A stretch of DNA of 64,000 nucleotides from Verrucomicrobiota bacterium. Its GTDB lineage: Bacteria; Verrucomicrobiota; Verrucomicrobiia; Verrucomicrobiales; V1-33. The notes beneath the pieces are model-generated. The model ran no database searches. It was not told the DNA's origin and was given only the letters and a program-made list of their open reading frames with translations. Below are positions 28,459 through 37,605 of this stretch, in pieces; within the stretch, counting starts at the first letter, position 1, and each line of letters opens with the position of its first letter. Both the position numbers and the translations under genes were made by a program. The stretch covers positions 1 through 64,000 of the forward strand of contig QQNF01000008.1 of the NCBI GenBank assembly GCA_003402705.1, given 5' to 3'.

Positions 28459-31400
28459 ATGAACCGGATCCTGATCTTTGCGGCGGCTGCGGTTCCGCTG
28501 CTGGCGGATGCCTCGCTCAAGGGTGCGGCGCTGCTGGTGCTGGCTGGCGTGGGTGTGTTAGTGATGCGGCGGGCGTCTGCGTCTGCGCGGCACATGGTCT
28601 GGCTGGCGGCGATGGTGGCGTTGCTGATTGTTCCGGTGCTGAGCGTGGTGCTGCCGGGGTGGCGCGTGCTGCCGCGGTGGTCGGCGCGGCAAGCGGTGGT
28701 GGCTGATGTTGCGATGCCCCGAGCGGCCGAGAAGCCTGCCCTAACGGCACCGCCGACGGAACGACCGGTCGTGTTTCCTGCGGCGGCCCCGTTGCCGGTG
28801 CCCGAGATGGCTGCCGTGTTGCGGCCGAGTGTCCCGGTGTTGGTGGCGAGCGAATCCGTTATGCCGTTCCCGCGACACGGGTGGTTGCTGCCAATCTGGG
28901 CAGCCGGATGTGGGGTGCTGGTGCTTAGGCTTACGGCCGCGCATGTGCTTCTGCGCCGCAGCACCCGGCGCTGTGAACCCGCTGACGGTGCGCTCGTGGC
29001 CACGCTGGAGGCGGCGCGGGTCGAGTGTGGCGTTCGTCAGCCGGTGCGGCTGCTGATGGACAAGGGACGGACCATTCCGGTGGTCTGGGGGATGTTCCGG
29101 CCACAGCTCCTGCTGCCTGCGGAAGCGGAATACTGGAACGCGACGCAGCTTCGTTCGGTCCTGCTGCACGAACTAGCGCACCTGCGCCGACGGGATCCCC
29201 TGACGCAATTTCTCACCCAACTGGCCTGTGCGCTGCATTGGTTCAATCCCCTTGTCTGGCTGGCGGCGTGGCGACTGCACGTCGAACGCGAGCGAGCCTG
29301 CGACGACCTTGTGCTGGCCCGGGGTGTCAAGCCATCGGCTTACGCCGAGCACCTGCTGCAGATTGCGACGCAGCTTTCCCCAGCGAGATGGACGCAGGCC
29401 TGTGGACTCGCGATGGCTCGCAAGTCATCGATTGAGGGGCGCCTGCATGCCGTCCTCAGCGACAAACTCAACAGGCGCAGTGTGACCCGCGCGCTCACGG
29501 CGGCGGCGCTGATGCTAGGTGCGATCATCGCCGTTCCGCTCGCGATGCTCCGCGCGGCGGATGAGAAATGGGATTCGCCGCTGCAGACGGCGGCGGAGAA
29601 GATGACTGCTGCGACGATCCGTCAGGGTGGGGCGCTGCCGGAGCGCTTCGGCGGCGTGGCTTGGGGCGAAACGCAGCCAACTGGCTTGCGGGCGGCGTGG
29701 TTGCTGGAGCCGGGGGCTGCGGAGCATCGCATGGGAACGGCGTTGAAGGCGCGATTGCTGGTGCAGAATGCGGGGACCATTCCCGTGATGGCGCGAGTTC
29801 CGACATGGCATCAGGGAGGGGTTTCTGCGCGGGATGAGGCGGGCGGGGAAGTCGAGGTTTCCGGGATCGATTGGACGACCATCGCGAGGCTTGTTCCGGT
29901 TTGTCTTGCGCCTGGCGAGTATATTGAGATCAACGCGCCAGGTGTTGGGCTTGGTAAAGATGCGGGCCGCGGGCCATGGGCGGGGCCGCGTGTTGGTTCC
30001 AATGTGCTCGCGAAGGACGGCGCTGAACTCATCCTGACGCATGGACCGATTCCGTTGGATGGCAGCGGTGTCGGCATGAGGGAAGATGCGCCGCACATTG
30101 TCGGTCCGGGTTGGTGGCAGGCGCATATCAAGGAACGGTTGAGCCGCGAACTGCCGCTGCCTTCCAGTGGTGCCAAGCGCACTCACCTCCTCGACCGGGC
30201 TGTGCGCGATCTGTTCGCGACAACGCCTACGGCTGACGAGATTGCCTCCTTTGCCACGGACCAGAGCGATGGTGCGCTCGATGCTCTTGTGCAGCGCCTA
30301 GCCGCAAGAGTGGATCGGGTCGAATTTTCAGGCTCGCTGCCCACTGCGCCGGTGAAGTTCCGCGTGCTTCCGGCTGATCCGGGCATTGCTGACAAAGCTC
30401 CGCGGGTCGTGCTCGGACCTGGCGAGTATCCATTGAGTGGAGGGACGGCGGCGCGCGGGGCGGTGATGCTGAAGATTGTTGGGCGGCCGGTTGGTGATCG
30501 CCGCACGAATGATGCGCAGATCCTGTTCGAGGCCACCGAGGCGACGGGAAAGCTTCCGCCGAACCCTCACAAACTTGAGATCCCCGATGGCTGGGGTACA
30601 TGGGCCATCGTCTGCCGCCCCGGCGAAGGATTCTTCTACGTCCTGCACAAAGGCGGCGCGCGGAAGATTGACTACAGCGATCCTGCCAAAGTCACCGACT
30701 TGCCCGCAACCGTTGTGCCCGTCGAGTTCCGTGACAAAGTGAAGCGCCAGTTGGACCTTGCTGGGGTCGCTGCCGAGTCGCTGGCCGAGGTGTTTGAAAG
30801 GGCTGCGGCTCCTGCTTCAGAGACGGGCGAGGCGAGGGCTCCGGAACAGACGCACTTGTGGAACGACAAGTATGCCGCAGTCGCCTACCAGACAGGGGAG
30901 GATGTGAACTTTGTCCTTGTCCATGAGGGCTTCATTTCGACGGGGATCGAGGAGAGCTTTTCGCCGATGAGCGGGTGGTGGCGCATCGCGGGGAACATTC
31001 ACCTCGTGGACTCGAAGCTGACGGAGGCGGCGGGCAAGAATGTGGATAAGCGCGTCATCGCGGTGAAGCACACATCTGACGAGCCGGGGACGCTGTATAT
31101 CGACGGCAAGGCGTACGCGCTGGGTGCCGGGCGCGTCTTCGTCCTCGGTGATGCTGGCGAGCCGTTCCAGGCGGCGAGGTCGATGGCGCTGCGGACCAAG
31201 GAGGACTTGGTGAAGATTGGAGACATTGTGATAGAGGACGTGAAGCGGGCGCGGCAAGGGAAGACGCCTGAGCCGAAGCAGACGGGGTCAGTCCAGCCTG
31301 TGACGGACGGCAAGTCCTCGGCCCAGGTGCTGCGGGCGGATGGTCAGGAGCCGATTGTCATCCTAACTGGGCGGGCGCTCACGGCCTCGCCGGAATCGAC

Positions 31401-34400
31401 CGGCCGTGAGGGAGGTCTGACGATGGATGTGGCGACTTCGGACAAGACGATCACGGTCCGGTACGTCTGGCCGGAGGACGCGCCTGGTTTTCTGGATCTC
31501 AAGGCCGGGGGCTATCCTGTTTCGCGCTTCGATCTGAGTCGGGGGCGAGTGTTTTATGTGCATTTCGAGAAGCTGGAGTTTGCGGCCGAGATATTCCAGG
31601 TGCCTGCGGGGACCAAGGTGCCGGCGATTGATTCGCCTGCGGCGCTGACGGAGGCGGCCGCAGCTGTGACAGCGTGGTATGCGTCGTGTGACGACCGGGC
31701 GCGTTGGGAATCCAGTCGCGTGGTGGTGCCTGAAAGCGAGTATAAAGGCGGAAAGCCGCTGGATGCCGGTGCTGACAAGATTGTGTGGGGCGAAGCGAAT
31801 GACGCAGGGTTGCGGCTGGGGATTGGAGGATTGGAGCCGGGAGTAGCGTATGCGGTGGGCCAGCAACTGCCGGTGAAGCAATACATCCGCAATGATAGCG
31901 GCAGTGTGGTCGCGTTCAGTCCGACGCAGATTTTCAATGAGGGCGTGGGCGGCGAGCTTGTTCGCAAGGCCGATGGGAAAAAGTTCCCTCACCAGAAGGG
32001 CTACCCGGGGCAGGGATTTTTTGACCGTGTGAGACTCGCGGCTGGGCACTACATTGAGATAGGGTCCGGCCCGATGCGCACGATCATGGCGGAGAAGAAT
32101 GGATCCAGTCCTGGGGGGATGGACATGATGGCGCACGGGTTTACCGTGTGGCCGGGTGAGTATACGCTGCGGCTTACGCACGACATCGGGCAGTTTCTGG
32201 GACGCCCGGCGAACTCTCATTTCGGGGATCCCCGCAACGCCCCGGGGCTGGGCGAATGGACGGGTGTCCTGACGTCCGAGGCAGTGCCGCTGCGGCTGGC
32301 GGATGAGCAGGTGAAAACGGCGAAGGCGGGGGACAGCGAGGCATTTGGAAGCCAGTACATGATTGCCTTCGAGAAGGGCGTCATCAGGCTGCGGCATTAC
32401 AAAGGGTATCCCAACATGGCGCAGACAGGTGGCCCGTGGGAAGACGGGATCCGCGACTGGAAGATTCCTGCGGCCGATGGCGAGTACGTGGCGGCGTGGG
32501 CGGTGGGAGGGAATGGGATTTGGGTCAAGGATGCGTCAGGAATCACTCATCTGATCGTGAAGGAGAACCTGACGGAGATTGGGAAGTGGACGCTGGAGCA
32601 GGCGGCGGGAGGAAGGGGCGACATGCCTGCGGGGGTGCGTGCGGTGCTGCAGTTGCCGCCGGGACGGGTGGAGGAGAAGCCATCTGCTGAAGCACCGGCG
32701 GCGGGCGGGCCGGTTAAGCCGCGGCACGAGTCGGCGCAGTCGCTTTTCCGCAGGTGGCAGGCGGGCGCGCGGACGGATGGGATGATTCCTGCGGCGGTCG
32801 CGGAGCAACTGGCGGGGGAGGTGGAACCTGTTGATGACACGGCCCGCGCGTTGTTCAAAAGATGGAAGGTGTATTCGCGAACGAATGGGATGATTCCAGG
32901 CGGGCTCGTCGGGCGGCTCGTGGAGAGCATTAACGTTTACCTCAAGCGGCCGCCCAGAGAAGATGCCGTACCGAAGCTCGCGGCGGTCCGGGCGAAGCTG
33001 GATAAATCCAGAGACTGGACGCCGAGGGATGCGGCGGCGATGCTGGACGAAGTCTCTGCGATTGAGGACCTTCCAGTATTCTGGGCTCGGGGGTCGCTGG
33101 ATTACCTTGAGGGTGGGTATCTGAGTCGCGGCAAGCCACTTCCGGATGAGCTGAGAGATGTGGGCTGGGGAAAGCCCGGGAGTAAGGGATTGCGGGCTGC
33201 GTGGCGACTGGAACCCAGGGCAGCGGTTTACGCGCCGGAGTCGGTGCTGAGGGCGCGTGTCTTGTTTCACAATACCGGCCGGGTCCCCGTCGTGTTCACG
33301 ACGAACGAGGAGCACCGACTTGATGAGCATCATGCTCATGATGCTGGAGGTAAAGCGATTGCCGTGGAGCCCTCTCGGGATGAGGGCATGGAAATCCATA
33401 GGATGTGCAGGCTGGGGCCGGGGGAATTCTGTGAGGTGACTGCACCGAGGGTCGCCATAGGATGGCGTGACCGGCGGGATATTGACGTTTTCATCAATAT
33501 CGGCGCGAAAGAGGGCGACGAAGTGATTCTCAGTCACAAGGTGGAAGCCGGGTGGATTCCTCCCGACGTGGACGGTGAATGGACGAATCCAGTTGTCGAA
33601 GAACTGGCGGCACGAATGAGCGAGGCGATCACCGAACGCATCGAGCTGGAGTCCCCCCTGCCGCATGCTGCTGCGGACCGCGAGTCGATCGTCCGGCGGC
33701 TGATGATTGATTTCACGGGTGAGCCACCAACGGACGAGCGGGTGAGGGCATTCGTTACTGACGATTCATCCGATGCTATGGTGAAGCTCAGAGACCACTT
33801 GCTTGCGAATCTGGTCAGCGTCACGTGGAGCGGTCCGTTGGAGACGGGTGAGACGAGATTCCGTGTGGTTCCGACTGACCCGGCAGCTGCGAAGGCTGCA
33901 CGATCGGCTAATTCCACCGGGCGCTACGTGCTTGGGGACGCGGTGGATCTGCGGATCTCACAGACGGCCTCCGCACTCGGCCGACGGAACCGAGCGACCA
34001 TAGTCTTCCGTTCGCCCGACCCGGAGCAGGTATCGGGTTGCAAACCCTATGAGATTGCGCTGCCTGACGGGACTGACACTTACGGGATGGTGTGGGTGCG
34101 GGGTGCGGGGGAATTGTGGGTGATGGAGAACGGTCTGGTGAGGCGTTATGATTTCAGGGAACCGGGAGCGGTGAAGGAAGTGAGGATTGAGTCTGGGAGT
34201 ATTGGTGATATTCCGGAGCCATTGCGGGAGGCGATGAAGCAGGCGTTCGGTGAGCTTGCGGCGACCGGGCAGCAGCAGCGGCAGAGAGCATCTGGGGCAG
34301 GAGCGCGGCGAGCGGTCGATTGGGGCAAGTTCCCGGCGTATGATGAGCTTGAAGATCCGTTTGTGACCGAGAAGGCTCTGGAGCTGGCGGCGAAGGCCGA

Positions 34401-36150
34401 GTTGGCGAGTGATGAGGTGCGTCGCCTGATGTTCATGATTCTGCAGGCGACTGTGGAGAAGGCTGGCGAGTTGCAGCCGCTGCTGAAGGATGATCAGTTG
34501 AAGCGGAAGGATGACGAGCATCACAGCCTTGCGCTGGCGCTAGCGGCGTACGATTATTCGCTGAACGGGAATCGGGAGGCGCTGCGGTTTATGCTCGACG
34601 AACTGGCGAACGGACCGGCGGGGGATGTGCAGGCGGCGGTGCCGTTTGGGTTCATTGATGAATGGGAGCTGACGATGGCGGCGCACGAGAAGCATTTTGC
34701 GAGGGGAGCGGACGGGGCGGCAGGGGAATCGTACGGATTGTTCTGGGAGCAGCGGAGTGTGCTCTACCCGGAGCAGTTGGCGCGGTATCAGGAGAAGGCC
34801 CTGAAGGGGGCAGGACTGGATGCGGAGTCGCGGCGTGGTGTGTGGACCGGGAGCAAGGATGGGGTCAGTGTGGCGTTGCGTTTTGGTGATGACGTGAGCT
34901 GGGTGATCAGGAATGGTGAGGGTTTCGCCACGGCGACGCTGAAGGTTTCGCCCGGGGTTCCGGCGACGCATCTGGATGTGATGGTGCTGCACGGGAAGGA
35001 AGAATGGGTGCAATGCGGGAGAGTGTCGCGCGGGGCTGGGGGCGGTTTGCAGTTGGAGATCTGGCCGCACACGAGTGCGGCACCCTTTCTGCCGAGGATC
35101 AGCGGGTTGGAGCTGACGAAGCGGCCGTCGGAGGTGCCGGGGATGTCGCGTGAGGCGGTGCTGCTTGATAGTGATGTTGAGGGTCGACTTGCGTGGGGTG
35201 AGCCGGTGAATGGGGTGCGCGCGGCATTGGTGAGGGTTTCGCCGGGAGGTGACGCGAAGCCGGGGACGGTGATTGATTTGAACGTGGTGGTACAGAACGT
35301 GAGTGAGCAGCCGGTGACGTTCCGCGGCGAAAGTCCGGGGGCGGGAGCGGCGCCGAAGATTGTCCTGGCGGACGGCACGGTGAAGGATGTGGGACAGAAT
35401 ATTGTGGACATCCTGAGTGCCGTTAACGACCTCGTGCTGCCGCCGCGGCATGTTATTGTGATGACGCTGATGTCGATGGCCATCGGTGAGTTTGGGGCGG
35501 ACACCCGGAGCGCAGACCCGAATCGGTCAGTGGGTTATTCGACCGGGAAGCTGGCGGATGGGGCGGTGGTGGCCGGATTGACGGCGTCGCTGTCGTTCGG
35601 GCATGGTCCGGCGAATGCGTGGAAGGGGACGCTGATGTCAGGAACGCTGAGTTTGGAGGCCGATCGGTCGGAGCAGAAGGCATCGGTGCTGGATCCATCT
35701 ACGGAGGCACAGCTGGATTGGGGCGAGGCGGTGAATGGATTGAGGGGGGCGCTCATCATTCGTTCGCCGGGTCCGGGGAAGCCGGAGGGAATCTACCTGG
35801 CGGTGCAGAATGTTTCGGATGCGCCGCTGCGTTTTGTCGACGAGGTCAGGGATGAGCGTCTGCGGGCGCTTTACCTTGGCGATGCGAAAGGTGTCAAGGC
35901 GGTGCTGTCGAATGCCGAGCCGACGATGACGGACGTGACGATTGAGCCGCGCGGGGTGGTGTATCTTAACATGATGCTGCGCGATGCGAGCGCGGAGGTC
36001 GCTGAGGTGCTGATTGAAGGCATCCGGAAGGATTCGCGGGAGCGATGGCGTGCGGGGCTTGAGCTGCGGGATGTTCCGGATGGCGCGTGGAAGGGGAAGC
36101 TGACGACGGGGGAGACGCGCGGAGCGGTGCAGGAGGGCGGCCGTCGTTGA
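28459..36150 (+). CDS. Giant M56 (BlaR1-like) membrane metalloprotease with repeated extracytoplasmic sensor modules
   Basis: A 2563-residue protein starts one base after the BlaI stop, with AAGGAGG just upstream. Membrane segments lie near residues 3-37, 44-64, 142-165 and 346-365. The M56 zinc site is H237-E-L-A-H241 with E278 in ERACDD. BlaR1 proteins normally end with one sensor domain; here about 2200 residues follow the last membrane segment. Five copies of a WGE...G-(L/V)-R-A/G/L module start near residues 400, 1108, 1568, 2240 and 2417. Two of them (400-770 and 1568-1930) continue with a segment resembling DUF1549 (RRLMIDFTGEPPTDERVRAF) and a FRV-P-DP domain, showing a large internal duplication. 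A short twin motif (RTDGMIP / RTNGMIP) occurs near 1435 and 1475. It probably senses an envelope signal and cleaves or triggers loss of BlaI; the ligand is unknown. Confidence 0.88.
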   Translation: MNRILIFAAAAVPLLADASLKGAALLVLAGVGVLVMRRASASARHMVWLAAMVALLIVPVLSVVLPGWRVLPRWSARQAVVADVAMPRAAEKPALTAPPTERPVVFPAAAPLPVPEMAAVLRPSVPVLVASESVMPFPRHGWLLPIWAAGCGVLVLRLTAAHVLLRRSTRRCEPADGALVATLEAARVECGVRQPVRLLMDKGRTIPVVWGMFRPQLLLPAEAEYWNATQLRSVLLHELAHLRRRDPLTQFLTQLACALHWFNPLVWLAAWRLHVERERACDDLVLARGVKPSAYAEHLLQIATQLSPARWTQACGLAMARKSSIEGRLHAVLSDKLNRRSVTRALTAAALMLGAIIAVPLAMLRAADEKWDSPLQTAAEKMTAATIRQGGALPERFGGVAWGETQPTGLRAAWLLEPGAAEHRMGTALKARLLVQNAGTIPVMARVPTWHQGGVSARDEAGGEVEVSGIDWTTIARLVPVCLAPGEYIEINAPGVGLGKDAGRGPWAGPRVGSNVLAKDGAELILTHGPIPLDGSGVGMREDAPHIVGPGWWQAHIKERLSRELPLPSSGAKRTHLLDRAVRDLFATTPTADEIASFATDQSDGALDALVQRLAARVDRVEFSGSLPTAPVKFRVLPADPGIADKAPRVVLGPGEYPLSGGTAARGAVMLKIVGRPVGDRRTNDAQILFEATEATGKLPPNPHKLEIPDGWGTWAIVCRPGEGFFYVLHKGGARKIDYSDPAKVTDLPATVVPVEFRDKVKRQLDLAGVAAESLAEVFERAAAPASETGEARAPEQTHLWNDKYAAVAYQTGEDVNFVLVHEGFISTGIEESFSPMSGWWRIAGNIHLVDSKLTEAAGKNVDKRVIAVKHTSDEPGTLYIDGKAYALGAGRVFVLGDAGEPFQAARSMALRTKEDLVKIGDIVIEDVKRARQGKTPEPKQTGSVQPVTDGKSSAQVLRADGQEPIVILTGRALTASPESTGREGGLTMDVATSDKTITVRYVWPEDAPGFLDLKAGGYPVSRFDLSRGRVFYVHFEKLEFAAEIFQVPAGTKVPAIDSPAALTEAAAAVTAWYASCDDRARWESSRVVVPESEYKGGKPLDAGADKIVWGEANDAGLRLGIGGLEPGVAYAVGQQLPVKQYIRNDSGSVVAFSPTQIFNEGVGGELVRKADGKKFPHQKGYPGQGFFDRVRLAAGHYIEIGSGPMRTIMAEKNGSSPGGMDMMAHGFTVWPGEYTLRLTHDIGQFLGRPANSHFGDPRNAPGLGEWTGVLTSEAVPLRLADEQVKTAKAGDSEAFGSQYMIAFEKGVIRLRHYKGYPNMAQTGGPWEDGIRDWKIPAADGEYVAAWAVGGNGIWVKDASGITHLIVKENLTEIGKWTLEQAAGGRGDMPAGVRAVLQLPPGRVEEKPSAEAPAAGGPVKPRHESAQSLFRRWQAGARTDGMIPAAVAEQLAGEVEPVDDTARALFKRWKVYSRTNGMIPGGLVGRLVESINVYLKRPPREDAVPKLAAVRAKLDKSRDWTPRDAAAMLDEVSAIEDLPVFWARGSLDYLEGGYLSRGKPLPDELRDVGWGKPGSKGLRAAWRLEPRAAVYAPESVLRARVLFHNTGRVPVVFTTNEEHRLDEHHAHDAGGKAIAVEPSRDEGMEIHRMCRLGPGEFCEVTAPRVAIGWRDRRDIDVFINIGAKEGDEVILSHKVEAGWIPPDVDGEWTNPVVEELAARMSEAITERIELESPLPHAAADRESIVRRLMIDFTGEPPTDERVRAFVTDDSSDAMVKLRDHLLANLVSVTWSGPLETGETRFRVVPTDPAAAKAARSANSTGRYVLGDAVDLRISQTASALGRRNRATIVFRSPDPEQVSGCKPYEIALPDGTDTYGMVWVRGAGELWVMENGLVRRYDFREPGAVKEVRIESGSIGDIPEPLREAMKQAFGELAATGQQQRQRASGAGARRAVDWGKFPAYDELEDPFVTEKALELAAKAELASDEVRRLMFMILQATVEKAGELQPLLKDDQLKRKDDEHHSLALALAAYDYSLNGNREALRFMLDELANGPAGDVQAAVPFGFIDEWELTMAAHEKHFARGADGAAGESYGLFWEQRSVLYPEQLARYQEKALKGAGLDAESRRGVWTGSKDGVSVALRFGDDVSWVIRNGEGFATATLKVSPGVPATHLDVMVLHGKEEWVQCGRVSRGAGGGLQLEIWPHTSAAPFLPRISGLELTKRPSEVPGMSREAVLLDSDVEGRLAWGEPVNGVRAALVRVSPGGDAKPGTVIDLNVVVQNVSEQPVTFRGESPGAGAAPKIVLADGTVKDVGQNIVDILSAVNDLVLPPRHVIVMTLMSMAIGEFGADTRSADPNRSVGYSTGKLADGAVVAGLTASLSFGHGPANAWKGTLMSGTLSLEADRSEQKASVLDPSTEAQLDWGEAVNGLRGALIIRSPGPGKPEGIYLAVQNVSDAPLRFVDEVRDERLRALYLGDAKGVKAVLSNAEPTMTDVTIEPRGVVYLNMMLRDASAEVAEVLIEGIRKDSRERWRAGLELRDVPDGAWKGKLTTGETRGAVQEGGRR

Positions 36151-36279
36151 GGAACAAGACGGTGCGGGCGCTTTTCGAAAGCAGCTTGCGGCGGAACGGT
36201 GGAGACGTGGTATTGGGGAGTGGGAGGCGGTGCTGGCGAAGGTTCCGGATGGGGTGGAGGGAAAAAGGGAGCGAGGGGA

Positions 36280-36308
36280 TTGACAGGCATCGGGGAAATC
36301 CCTAAACT
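36280..36308 (+). promoter_or_regulatory. Sigma-70-type promoter for the TPR/FGE/amidase operon
   Basis: TTGACA (36280-36285), a 17-base spacer and TAAACT (36303-36308) form a well-spaced promoter. The start codon of the TPR protein is 18 bases downstream of the -10, so the 5' leader would be very short, about a dozen bases, and has no Shine-Dalgarno sequence. Confidence 0.65.
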
Positions 36309-36326
36309 CAGGGCCGATTTTGCATC

Positions 36327-37601
36327 ATGAGACCTGAGTCCAGCACAACAGCCACGAGCGGCAGCCGCGTGTTGCGGAACGTGTGGGTATGCCTTGGATT
36401 GCTGGCGGTGGGTCAGGTGGCTGCGCTGGCGGTGTCGTACCGGATGCCGGTTGCGGTGGTGGGCGGAGGGGAGCCGGTTGCGGCGGTTGATGAGGTGAAG
36501 GATGTGGAGGTTCCAGCGATTCCTGTGGCGGAGCCGGTGTTGGCGGTGGCGGTGCCGGTGAAGGATGATCCGTTTGCGGATCCGAGGCCGCAGGTGGTGG
36601 TGGATCCGGATGCGCCGGAGCCCGAGGATCCGGGGATGGCGCTGCTGATGGAGGCGAAGGAGAAGGAGATGCTAGAGGAGGGCGGGGTGTCGCTGCCCGG
36701 GGTTTCGACGGGACCGCGGGCACCGGCGGCGAAGGTGCAGGCACCACTGGATGTGGCGATCACGGACGAGGTGGTCCTGGCGCATCTGGATGAGGGTTTG
36801 AATTTGCGGACATCGGGGGACACGAATGGAGCGCTGGCGCATCTGCGGGCGGCGGCGGTGGTGCTGCCGGATCATCCGAAGGTGCTCTATCATCTGGCGC
36901 TGACGCTGGACACGATGGGATTGGTGCGGAAGGCGCAGCCGGTCTGGGAGAGCCTGCGGGCGCTTGGAGACGGGGCGGGCGATTTCTTTGTGCTGGCGCG
37001 CGACCGCCTGCGTGACGGCGTTGAGGCGTCGGCGGAGCCGGAGGAAGACAGGGAGGGGAAATTTACGATAGGATCGCTGGATGAAGAACGCGTGGTGGAC
37101 TCGGGCGGCGAGCGGGTGCGGTTCACGACGGTGATTCGCAAGAAGTCGGATCAGCCGGTGGACATGGAGAAGATGACGCTGGCGATTCACTTCTTTGATT
37201 CGGTGAACGGGCGGAGCATTGCGCGTTCGCATGCGATGGAGCCGGTGTTGAGTTGTGAGAGTGAGCCGGCGGACTGGGCAGCTGGCGGGGAGACGTTTGT
37301 GTTTGATTACTGGCAGCCGGCGATGTCGCCGGACGAGCTGCAGCGGCTAGGGAGGTGCCGGTATTACGGGTGTGCGCTGGAAGTGATTTACGAGGACAAG
37401 CTGCAGGATGCGACGGCGACGACCGGGGAGTTGCTGCAGATGGCGAGGGAGCTTCCGCTGCCGGACCGGACTGCGCCGGATGCGCTGCTGGACAGCGGGC
37501 CGCAGCCATCGCCGCTGGTGCCGACGATCCCGGGCAGCCCGGAGAACCTGCTGTTCCCGCCGGCTGCGGCACCGCGGGCTGCGCCGACAGCACCCCGCTG
37601 A
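36327..37601 (+). CDS. Membrane-anchored TPR-like protein
   Basis: The 424-residue protein has a short cytoplasmic N-terminus, one membrane segment (VWVCLGLLAVGQVAALAVSY, residues about 23-42), a Val/Pro/Glu-rich linker, and two TPR-like helical hairpins near residues 150-220 (LDEGLNLRTSGDTNGALAHL, LYHLALTLDTMGLVRKAQPV). A beta-rich domain follows (VRFTTVIRKKSDQPVDMEKM onward to about 385), then a Pro/Ala-rich tail. No catalytic motif is visible. It is the first gene of a tight plus-strand cluster; the next gene starts 4 bases after its stop, so the two products probably act together. TPRs suggest a scaffold for a membrane complex. Confidence 0.75.
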   Translation: MRPESSTTATSGSRVLRNVWVCLGLLAVGQVAALAVSYRMPVAVVGGGEPVAAVDEVKDVEVPAIPVAEPVLAVAVPVKDDPFADPRPQVVVDPDAPEPEDPGMALLMEAKEKEMLEEGGVSLPGVSTGPRAPAAKVQAPLDVAITDEVVLAHLDEGLNLRTSGDTNGALAHLRAAAVVLPDHPKVLYHLALTLDTMGLVRKAQPVWESLRALGDGAGDFFVLARDRLRDGVEASAEPEEDREGKFTIGSLDEERVVDSGGERVRFTTVIRKKSDQPVDMEKMTLAIHFFDSVNGRSIARSHAMEPVLSCESEPADWAAGGETFVFDYWQPAMSPDELQRLGRCRYYGCALEVIYEDKLQDATATTGELLQMARELPLPDRTAPDALLDSGPQPSPLVPTIPGSPENLLFPPAAAPRAAPTAPR

Positions 37602-37605
37602 AGTC

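Noticed and set aside
28074..36150. Beta-lactam resistance operon (blaI-blaR1)
   Set aside because: No beta-lactamase is nearby, and the sensor part is not a penicillin-binding domain by motif (no SxxK-SxN-KTG set seen).
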